Source: an uncultured Paracoccaceae bacterium
GTDB lineage: Bacteria; Pseudomonadota; Alphaproteobacteria; Rhodobacterales; Rhodobacteraceae
Length of the DNA: 6,300 nt
Assembly (NCBI GenBank): GCA_937916485.1
Contig: CALFSV010000209.1
Coordinates: forward strand, 1 to 6,300
Reading direction: 5' to 3'
Shown here: piece by piece, positions 1 to 5,320 of the stretch
Layout: each line of letters opens with the position of its first letter
Position numbering within the stretch: the stretch's first letter is position 1
Position numbers and translations under genes: made by a program
Notes under the pieces: generated by a model
The model's database searches: none
Seen by the model: the letters and a program-made list of their open reading frames with translations, nothing else
Told to the model about the DNA's origin: nothing

Positions 1-2
1 CC

Positions 3-422
3 AAAGAGGGCGATTCCGAAACCAAAGAGGGTGAAGTAGACGGCCAGCAGGATGAAAATGAGCGTGGCGATGATTCGGTCGACCAGCTTGATCAAGCAAA
101 GGCAAGTGAAACAGCCGAAACCAGTGACACCGATAACCTTTTGGTGCAAAATAATGATGGTGAAACTGTCCTGATCCAGGGTGAGTTACCAAAAATGCTG
201 GGTGAAAGTCAGGTGGTTTTGAGTAAATTAGTTAAGAATACGGCTAATATTGACGATGCCGTGCCGGCTTCATTCGAAAAAGGCACTGCTGATATTAAGG
301 CGCTGCAAGCGCCCGTTGGCGGCAATGCCCAAATGAAAGATACCATCAATAGCGAAGAAAAAACTGAGCAAAATCATATTCCTGCTTGGCGTCCAGCAAG
401 GATGGATTTTCGGAAAAAATAG
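3..422 (+). CDS. C-terminal part of an acidic low-complexity protein (possibly DUF3306-type FDH accessory protein)
   Basis: A reading frame open from the window start ends at TAG 420-422, giving 139 residues; the true start lies upstream. TTG 141 is only an internal codon, because the frame stays open before it. The first 46 residues are strongly acidic (17 Asp/Glu) and rich in Gln, Ser and Thr, with a small near-repeat (KEGDSE, then KEGEVD). The middle is more ordinary, and the tail is basic (RPARMDFRKK). There is no transmembrane stretch, no cysteine and no recognisable domain. In many proteobacterial formate dehydrogenase loci a DUF3306 protein with a disordered, charged tail sits directly before the TorD-like chaperone, so that is the best guess. 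The diagnostic core would lie outside the window, so the assignment rests on gene order only. That it is a real coding frame is fairly secure; the family is not. Confidence 0.6.
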   Translation, partial: KEGDSETKEGEVDGQQDENERGDDSVDQLDQAKASETAETSDTDNLLVQNNDGETVLIQGELPKMLGESQVVLSKLVKNTANIDDAVPASFEKGTADIKALQAPVGGNAQMKDTINSEEKTEQNHIPAWRPARMDFRKK

Positions 423-570
423 ATCCGTTCAAACCGTCACCTTCCTTTGGTTTACGTCTGTTTAAAGATTGTTTCCAAAATTTATAAAAAATCTTTCCAA
501 ATGTGAACTGTTGGATTGCGGGGGTGGTTTTGATGTGTTAGCGTTTTGTATACTAAGTTGGGATTGTTGA
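423..570 (+). promoter_or_regulatory. AT-rich upstream region of the FDH operon with weak promoter candidate
   Basis: This 148-base non-coding gap has no GC-rich terminator after the preceding gene, so readthrough is possible. The best -10 candidate is TATACT at 549-554, one base from TATAAT. The best-spaced -35 (TGGTTT, 525-530, 18-base spacer) is poor, so the promoter would need an activator or an unusual sigma factor. Transcription from it would start near 561 and leave a leader of only about 10 bases before ATG 571, with GGGA (560-563) as a marginal ribosome site. I found no convincing FNR-type TTGAT-N4-ATCAA box. The only other structure is the direct repeat listed separately. Confidence 0.3.
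472..501. repeat. Direct repeat TTTCCAAA x2, 22 bp apart (possible operator)
   Basis: TTTCCAAA occurs at 472-479 and again at 494-501, with starts 22 bp apart, close to two helical turns. An AT-rich inverted pair (AAAGATT 464-470, AATCTTT 490-496) overlaps it. The location, about 50-75 bases upstream of the -10 candidate, would suit an activator site. The motif is short and AT-rich, so chance is a real alternative. Confidence 0.25.
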
Positions 571-1185
571 ATGACAAACGCAGATATTGCTCCGATTGAA
601 ATCGCCGAAGAAGACGCTCTTCGCGCTGACATGTACGACTTTATTGCCTCTTTGCTGCGCAAGGAGCCCAGTGACGAGTTGATCGCTGAGGTTGCGCTCT
701 TGCAAGGTGATAAGACGCCAATCGGCAGTGCTTGCCTTACTTTGGCGCATCTGGCAAAAACACTTGATAACGGTCTGATACGGAACGAATATGTGTCGTT
801 GTTTATTGGTGTCGGGCGCGGTGAAATTCTGCCATTTGCGTCGTATTACCTAACTGGTTTTTTGAATGACAAGCCGCTGGCAAATCTGCGTTCTGACATG
901 GATGCCATCGGTATTCGGCGCGCTGACGGAGTGAAAGAACCTGAGGATCATATCGCTAGCCTATTTGATATGATGTCGGGTTTGATTCGGGGCCGGTTTG
1001 GGCGGCGTTATTCAATTGCTGAGCAAGCGACGTTTTTCCGTAAGCACATTGAACCTTGGGCTGATTTGCTGATGCGCGACATCGGGGCCGCAAAAACTGT
1101 AGTGTTTTTTGCGCCGGTGGGCGCTATTGGTCTTGCCTTTTTAGAGATTGAAAGCCAAGCTTTCAGTATGGATGGAACAGGGTAG
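571..1185 (+). CDS. TorD/DmsD-family chaperone for the formate dehydrogenase catalytic subunit
   Basis: A 204-residue protein, the usual size for cytoplasmic TorD/DmsD-type chaperones. These bind the Tat signal peptide of a molybdoenzyme and hold back export until the cofactor is inserted. The family hallmarks are clear: EYVSLF (73-78) followed by GRGEILPFASYYLTGFL, then KPLANLR, then the signature EPEDH (123-127) and an all-helical C-terminal half. An in-frame TGA (568-570) abuts ATG 571, so the start cannot lie further upstream; the ribosome site is weak (GGGA 560-563). The next gene carries a Tat signal and the one after that a Tat-targeted molybdoenzyme, so the client is almost certainly the formate dehydrogenase alpha subunit. 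The family call is secure. The client is inferred from context. No symbol is given because torD and dmsD name chaperones for other enzymes. Confidence 0.9.
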   Translation: MTNADIAPIEIAEEDALRADMYDFIASLLRKEPSDELIAEVALLQGDKTPIGSACLTLAHLAKTLDNGLIRNEYVSLFIGVGRGEILPFASYYLTGFLNDKPLANLRSDMDAIGIRRADGVKEPEDHIASLFDMMSGLIRGRFGRRYSIAEQATFFRKHIEPWADLLMRDIGAAKTVVFFAPVGAIGLAFLEIESQAFSMDGTG

Positions 1186-1204
1186 CGTAAGGCTCCTGTT
1201 TTAT
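1176..1204 (+). terminator. Intercistronic hairpin overlapping the chaperone stop codon (weak terminator or attenuator)
   Basis: AACAGG (1176-1181) pairs with CCTGTT (1195-1200), and AGC (1184-1186) pairs with GCT (1192-1194). This makes a 9-bp stem with a 2-base bulge (GT, 1182-1183) and the loop GTAAG. The stem runs into TTAT (1201-1204), so the T-run including the stem end is TTTTAT. The TAG stop (1183-1185) lies inside it. The short U-tract argues for partial termination, RNA processing or 3'-end protection rather than a full stop. Confidence 0.35.
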
Positions 1205-1244
1205 AGAGTCACACATGAGGTGTGGCACATTTTTGGAGGGAAAA

Positions 1245-1442
1245 ATGGAAGATACAAACAAAAAAGATGCAGTTGCAGGTCGTCGTGACTTCCTCAAGGG
1301 TTCTGCAGTATCTGTTGCGGCTGTCGGTGTGGTAGCGGTTGCGGGTAAATCAGCATCAGCAGGCGAAGTTGAAGTGGTGTCAGGTTCTGGCTACCGCGAG
1401 ACGGAACATGTAAAAGCTTTTTACGCTTCAGCACGGTTTTAA
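1245..1442 (+). CDS. Formate dehydrogenase region Tat-signal miniprotein (TIGR02811-like)
   Basis: A 65-residue protein that is mostly a Tat signal peptide. The twin-arginine motif RRDFLKG begins at residue 13, a hydrophobic Ala/Val stretch follows, and an ASA signal peptidase site (37-39) would leave a mature peptide of about 26 residues. That peptide has no cysteine or other obvious cofactor ligand and ends in GYRETEHVKAFYASARF. This Tyr/Glu-Thr-x-His/aromatic/ARF ending is the hallmark of the small family found next to formate dehydrogenase genes in proteobacteria. The start is ATG 1245, preceded by GGAGGG (1235-1240). An in-frame ATG at 1215 lacks a ribosome site and would put ten extra residues before the signal. 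The function is unknown. Plausible roles are a small structural partner of the periplasmic complex or an assembly factor. The family call is strong. Confidence 0.87.
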   Translation: MEDTNKKDAVAGRRDFLKGSAVSVAAVGVVAVAGKSASAGEVEVVSGSGYRETEHVKAFYASARF

Positions 1443-1462
1443 TTAACTTTTCTTGTTTTTTT

Positions 1463-1469
1463 AGGAGGA
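1463..1469 (+). promoter_or_regulatory. Strong ribosome binding site for the catalytic subunit
   Basis: AGGAGGA lies four bases before ATG 1474, a near-perfect Shine-Dalgarno sequence. It fixes the start of the catalytic subunit gene and fits a highly translated structural gene. A T-run (GTTTTTTT) just before it has no stable hairpin in front, so it is not read as a terminator. Confidence 0.75.
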
Positions 1470-1473
1470 TAAC

Positions 1474-4365
1474 ATGCTTAGAAAGAAGACGTCCGGGGTT
1501 GCGAGAGGCCCCCAGTCATCATCTTTCATTGGCAAGGCAGCCGAAACGGTTGTTGACCGCCGCGCATTTTTGCGTGGTTCAGGTCTTGCTATTGGAGGTT
1601 TGGCAACCGCCGCAGCATTGGTTGGGTCAAATGTGACCCCGGCAAAGGCTTCAGTTTCTGGAGCAGCTGCGGTAATTAAAAAGTCAGTTTGTACTCATTG
1701 CTCGGTCGGTTGTACCGTAATTGCTGAAGTGCAAAATGGCGTTTGGACTGGGCAGGAGCCTGGTTGGGATAGCCCAATCAATCTTGGCGCCCATTGTGCT
1801 AAAGGTTCTTCAGTCCGTGAAACAGCAAGCGGCGAGCGTCGCCTGAAATACCCTATGAAGCTGACTGGTGGAAAATGGGTACGGATGAGCTGGGATGATG
1901 CCATTAATGAGATTGGCGACCAGATGCTCGATATCCGCGAGAAATCTGGCCCTGACTCAGTTTATTGGCTTGGATCTGCAAAGAGCAATAACGAACAGGC
2001 TTATCTGTTCCGCAAGCTCTATGCTTATTGGGGTTCAAACAACGGCGACCATCAGGCTCGTATTTGTCACTCAACCACAGTTGCCGGTGTTGCGAACACT
2101 TGGGGCTATGGCGCGATGACTAACTCCTACAATGATATGCACAATTCAAAAGCCATTTTCATTATTGGTGGTAACCCTGCCGAAGCGCACCCTGTCTCGC
2201 TGATGCATGTTCTAAAAGCAAAAGAACAAAACAATGCACCTGTGATTGTTTGTGATCCCCGCTTTACGCGGACAGCAGCCCATGCTGATGAATATGTTCG
2301 CTTCCGTCCAGGTTCAGATGTTGCGCTTATTTGGGGCATCATGTGGCACATTTTTGACAACAAATGGGAGGATAAAGAATTTATTCGCCAGCGTGTTTAC
2401 GGCATGGAAGATGTTATTGCCGAAGTCAAAAAATGGAATCCAGCTGAAACTGAGCGTGTGACCGGTGTTCCTGGTTCGCAGCTAAAGCGTGTTGCCAAAA
2501 TCATGGCAAATAACCGTCCAGGCACCTTCATTTGGTGTATGGGAGGCACGCAACATACAAACGGGAACAACAACACCCGAGCTTATTGTGCGTTCCAGCT
2601 TGCACTTGGAAATATGGGTACTGCCGGCGGTGGTGCAAACATTTTCCGGGGCCATGATAATGTTCAAGGTGCCACAGATATGTGCGTTCTTTCTCATTCA
2701 CTGCCTGGCTATTATGGTCTGTCAGCTGGTGCCTGGAAGCATTGGGCGCGCGTCTGGGGCGAGGATATTGATTGGCTGAAAGGCCGCTTTGCATCAATCA
2801 AGGGTAAAGACGGCAAGTCTAAGAACCTTATGAATTCAAGTGGCATTCCTGTGTCGCGCTGGATTGACGGTGTTCTTGAAGACAAAGAAAACATTGATCA
2901 GCCAGACAATCTACGTGCGATGGTGTTCTGGGGTCATGCTCCAAACTCACAGACACGTATGAAGGAAATGAAGACGGCAATGGAAAAACTCGATCTGATG
3001 GTCGTGGTTGATCCATATCCAACTGTTTCTGCTGTCTTGTCTGATCGTACAGATGGTGTTTACCTACTGCCAGCAACGACACAGTTCGAAACCTATGGGT
3101 CTGTAACTGCTTCAAATCGTTCACTTCAGTGGCGGGAAAAGGTCATCGAGCCTTCATTCGACTCACTTCCTGATCATACAATCATGTATAAGTTTGCCAA
3201 GAAACTTGGCTTTGCTGACCAAATGTTCCGTAAGATCAAAGTGACCAATGATGAACCGTTGATTGAAGACGTGACTCGTGAATTTAACGGTGGAATGTGG
3301 ACAATCGGTTACACTGGCCAGTCACCAGAGCGTTTGAAAGCGCATATGGCTAACCAGCACGTGTTCGACAGAACATCACTGCAGGCCGTAGGTGGCGAGC
3401 TCGACGGTGAATATTACGGTCTGCCTTGGCCTTGCTGGGGTACTGCAGAGATGGGCCATCCAGGTACACCTTTGTTGTATGACACCTCAAAGCCCGTAGC
3501 TGAAGGTGGTCTGTGTTTCCGCGCCCGTTTCGGTGTGGAGCATGAAGGCAACAACCTGTTGGCTGAAGGTTCCTATCCTGTTGGGTCCGAAATCAAGGAC
3601 GGTTACCCAGAGTTTACTATGGGTATGCTGAAAAAGCTCGGCTGGGACGGCGACCTTACCGCAGATGAGCGTTCGGCAATCGAAAAAGTCGCTGGTGACA
3701 AGACTAACTGGAAGGTTGACCTTTCAGGTGGTATCCAGCGGGTTGCGATCAAGCATGGTTGTGCGCCATTTGGTAACGCGAAAGCACGGGTAAAGGTCTG
3801 GACATTCCCAGATCCAATTCCACTGCATCGTGAGCCTTTGTACACATCACGTCGTGATCTCGTCGCCGATTATCCGACCTATTCAGACCGTAAGCTATAT
3901 CGTCTGCCGACTTTGTATAAGTCGATCCAGGATGTAGACCACACGGCTGCTTATCCGATGATTTTGACCTCTGGTCGTCTTGTCGAATATGAAGGTGGTG
4001 GTGACGAAACCCGTTCAAACCCATGGCTTGCAGAATTGCAGCAGGACATGTTTGTTGAGATGAATCCATTCGATGCCAACGGAAAGAATATCCGTGACGG
4101 AGACATGGTGTGGGTTAAAACACCTGAAGGTGCGCAGATCAAGGTGATGGCTCAGGTTACTGAGCGTGTTGCTAAGGGTGTTGCCTTCTTGCCATTCCAC
4201 TTTGGTGGACATCTTGAGGGTAAGGATCTTCGTTCCAAGTATCCTGAGGGTTCCGATCCTTATGTACTTGGTGAATCAGCCAACACAGCGTTCACTTATG
4301 GTTATGACTCAGTGACATTGATGCAGGAAACGAAATGTTCGCTCTGCACAATTGAACGCGTATAA
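1474..4365 (+). CDS. fdhA: Formate dehydrogenase catalytic (alpha) subunit, Tat-exported, Cys-type molybdopterin enzyme
   Basis: A 963-residue member of the DMSO reductase superfamily, close to E. coli FdnG/FdoG in layout. It oxidises formate to CO2 in the periplasm. A Tat signal (RRAFLRG from residue 29, hydrophobic run, likely AKA cleavage after 59) follows a long N-region. The [4Fe-4S] ligands are C73, C76, C80 and C108, with K110 (CAKG) as the conserved electron-relay lysine. The metal ligand is C198 in ICHSTTVAG, followed by the catalytic H199. Codon 198 is TGT at 2065, so this is the cysteine form, not the selenocysteine form of E. coli. R392 in FRGHDNVQGATDM corresponds to the catalytic arginine of FDH-H. 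The C-terminal part from about residue 820 is the molybdopterin-dinucleotide binding domain. Mo versus W cannot be told from the sequence. The frame is intact, and the beta subunit gene starts 11 bases downstream. Confidence 0.96.
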   Translation: MLRKKTSGVARGPQSSSFIGKAAETVVDRRAFLRGSGLAIGGLATAAALVGSNVTPAKASVSGAAAVIKKSVCTHCSVGCTVIAEVQNGVWTGQEPGWDSPINLGAHCAKGSSVRETASGERRLKYPMKLTGGKWVRMSWDDAINEIGDQMLDIREKSGPDSVYWLGSAKSNNEQAYLFRKLYAYWGSNNGDHQARICHSTTVAGVANTWGYGAMTNSYNDMHNSKAIFIIGGNPAEAHPVSLMHVLKAKEQNNAPVIVCDPRFTRTAAHADEYVRFRPGSDVALIWGIMWHIFDNKWEDKEFIRQRVYGMEDVIAEVKKWNPAETERVTGVPGSQLKRVAKIMANNRPGTFIWCMGGTQHTNGNNNTRAYCAFQLALGNMGTAGGGANIFRGHDNVQGATDMCVLSHSLPGYYGLSAGAWKHWARVWGEDIDWLKGRFASIKGKDGKSKNLMNSSGIPVSRWIDGVLEDKENIDQPDNLRAMVFWGHAPNSQTRMKEMKTAMEKLDLMVVVDPYPTVSAVLSDRTDGVYLLPATTQFETYGSVTASNRSLQWREKVIEPSFDSLPDHTIMYKFAKKLGFADQMFRKIKVTNDEPLIEDVTREFNGGMWTIGYTGQSPERLKAHMANQHVFDRTSLQAVGGELDGEYYGLPWPCWGTAEMGHPGTPLLYDTSKPVAEGGLCFRARFGVEHEGNNLLAEGSYPVGSEIKDGYPEFTMGMLKKLGWDGDLTADERSAIEKVAGDKTNWKVDLSGGIQRVAIKHGCAPFGNAKARVKVWTFPDPIPLHREPLYTSRRDLVADYPTYSDRKLYRLPTLYKSIQDVDHTAAYPMILTSGRLVEYEGGGDETRSNPWLAELQQDMFVEMNPFDANGKNIRDGDMVWVKTPEGAQIKVMAQVTERVAKGVAFLPFHFGGHLEGKDLRSKYPEGSDPYVLGESANTAFTYGYDSVTLMQETKCSLCTIERV

Positions 4366-4376
4366 GGGAGGTACAC

Positions 4377-4967
4377 ATGGCAAGAATGAAATTTCTATGT
4401 GATGCAGAACGCTGTATCGAATGTAACGCCTGTGTTACTGCATGTAAGAACGAGCATGAGGTGCCGTGGGGTGTAAATCGTCGTCGGGTGGTTACCATCC
4501 AAGACGGTAAGCCCGGCGAACGCTCAATCTCTGTTGCATGTATGCATTGTTCAGACGCGCCTTGCACGGCCGTTTGTCCTGTCGATTGTTTCTATCAGAC
4601 CGAACAAGGTGTGGTTTTGCATTCAAAGGATCTTTGCATTGGCTGTGGTTATTGCTTCTATGCATGTCCTTTCGGGGCACCGCAATATCCACAGGCTGGT
4701 AACTATGGTTCACGTGGCAAAATGGACAAATGTACATTCTGCGCAGGTGGTCCAGAAGAAGACATGAGTAGTCTGGAATTCCAGAAATACGGACGTAACC
4801 GTCTGGCTGAAGGCAAGCTGCCAATTTGTGCGGAAATGTGTTCAACCAAGGCACTGCTCGCAGGTGATGGAGACCAAGTCTCTAACATCTTCCGTGAGCG
4901 TATCGTCGCCCGTGGATTTGGATCTGGCGCTTGGGGATGGGGTACTGCCTATTCCATCAAGGGCTAA
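4377..4967 (+). CDS. fdhB: Formate dehydrogenase iron-sulfur (beta) subunit, FDH3 type
   Basis: A 196-residue ferredoxin-like electron-transfer subunit linking the catalytic subunit to the cytochrome b subunit. Sixteen cysteines fall in four groups able to hold four [4Fe-4S] clusters: C13/C16/C19/C23, C55/C58/C63/C67, C87/C90/C93/C97 and C119/C122/C151/C155. This matches the FdnH/HybA/DmsB-type fold. E. coli FdnH is about 294 residues and ends in a membrane helix. This protein stops near residue 196 with a Gly/Trp-rich tail (FGSGAWGWGTAYSIKG) and no hydrophobic helix, which fits the shorter FDH3 beta family (also called fdh3B). It has no signal peptide, so it presumably rides out with the Tat-exported alpha subunit. 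The start is ATG 4377, with GGGAGG at 4366-4371, only 11 bases after the alpha stop, so the two are surely translated together. A terminator follows. Confidence 0.95.
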   Translation: MARMKFLCDAERCIECNACVTACKNEHEVPWGVNRRRVVTIQDGKPGERSISVACMHCSDAPCTAVCPVDCFYQTEQGVVLHSKDLCIGCGYCFYACPFGAPQYPQAGNYGSRGKMDKCTFCAGGPEEDMSSLEFQKYGRNRLAEGKLPICAEMCSTKALLAGDGDQVSNIFRERIVARGFGSGAWGWGTAYSIKG

Positions 4968-4985
4968 TCAGCGATCATAAAATTT

Positions 4986-5020
4986 GGTGGATCCCCCTTG
5001 ATGGGGGTCCACCCCTTTTT
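4986..5020 (+). terminator. Strong rho-independent terminator after the beta subunit gene
   Basis: The left arm 4986-4997 (GGTGGATCCCCC) pairs with the right arm 5003-5013 (GGGGGTCCACC). This gives 11 GC-rich base pairs with one bulged T (4992) and a five-base TTGAT loop. CC and then TTTTT (5016-5020) follow. It begins 18 bases after the beta stop codon and lies outside any well-supported gene. It is the most convincing terminator in the window and would reduce transcription into the lipoprotein and gamma genes. Confidence 0.85.
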
Positions 5021-5086
5021 CTATCAATTCCGCCCAAGATGCCGGGCAGCTATATGCGATCCGCTTCTGGGGTTTGTGAGGGGCAA

Positions 5087-5287
5087 ATGATTGCAATCAC
5101 TCGTAAATTTTTAGTTCTCTTCGCGCTGACTGCGGTTGCCGCCGGTCTGTCAGCTTGTGCTGAAGAAGAACAGAACCGGGTTCTCAGCTACCAAAAGGGA
5201 ACCTATCTAGGTAAAGTGGATCAGCAATTGTCTGAAGACCAGCTGCGTACGCTGATCATTCGTTCAAACGCTCAGCGTGTGAAATAA
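5087..5287 (+). CDS. Small lipoprotein of the formate dehydrogenase locus, function unknown
   Basis: A 66-residue protein with a classic lipoprotein signal: positively charged start (TRK), hydrophobic core (FLVLFALTAVAAG), and lipobox LSAC with the lipidated cysteine at residue 24. The mature 43 residues start CAEEEQN and contain YQKGTYLG and a predicted C-terminal helix ending IIRSNAQRVK. Residue +2 is Ala, not Asp, so by the E. coli Lol rule it would go to the outer membrane. The start is ATG 5087 because AGGGG (5079-5083) precedes it and the signal then has normal length. An in-frame ATG at 5054 would add 11 residues before the signal without a good ribosome site. The stop codon directly abuts an ATG (5288) in the gamma-subunit frame, pointing to co-transcription with that gene. 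Similar tiny lipoproteins with a KGxYxG motif and Arg/Gln-rich tail are, from memory, common in alphaproteobacteria. No function is known to me. Confidence 0.82.
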   Translation: MIAITRKFLVLFALTAVAAGLSACAEEEQNRVLSYQKGTYLGKVDQQLSEDQLRTLIIRSNAQRVK

Positions 5288-5320
5288 ATGCGCGATTTAA
5301 AGCTATGGAGACCGGGGAAT

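Noticed and set aside
86..97. Perfect 12-bp palindrome GCTTGATCAAGC
   Set aside because: It lies inside the coding frame of the first protein, is a single copy and has no promoter nearby; it is not an FNR box because the half-sites have no spacer.
462..750. Overlapping minus-strand frames at 462-662 and 553-750
   Set aside because: They lie opposite the chaperone gene and its leader, look like shadow frames (Ser/Gln-rich, no domain), and the + strand frame has clear family motifs.
1210..1224. CACAC/GTGTG hairpin followed by TTTTT near 1229
   Set aside because: The stem is only five pairs, and the T-run is separated by GCACA, so it is too weak for a terminator; chance is likely.
1221..1236. 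Sigma-54-like element (TGGCAC followed by TTTTTGG) before the Tat miniprotein
   Set aside because: The -24 half fits, but the -12 half lacks the required GC (TGG instead of TTGC), and it sits within the ribosome-site region 10-20 bases before the start codon.
1410..1424. GTAAAA/TTTTAC inverted repeat near the end of the Tat miniprotein
   Set aside because: It encodes conserved residues (VKAFY) and is AT-rich with a 3-base loop; explained by coding.
1441..1462. T-rich run (GTTTTTTT) before the catalytic subunit as a possible terminator
   Set aside because: There is no stable GC-rich stem directly upstream, and a terminator there would cut the operon just before its main gene.
1695..4888. Many short frames on both strands inside the alpha and beta subunit genes
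   Set aside because: All are out-of-frame shadows of two long genes with unmistakable conserved motifs; none has a ribosome site plus a recognisable protein.
4931..5086. N-terminal extension of the lipoprotein frame back to 4931
   Set aside because: It would overlap the end of the beta gene, run through the terminator hairpin and bury the lipoprotein signal in mid-protein. ATG 5087 has a ribosome site and gives a normal signal.
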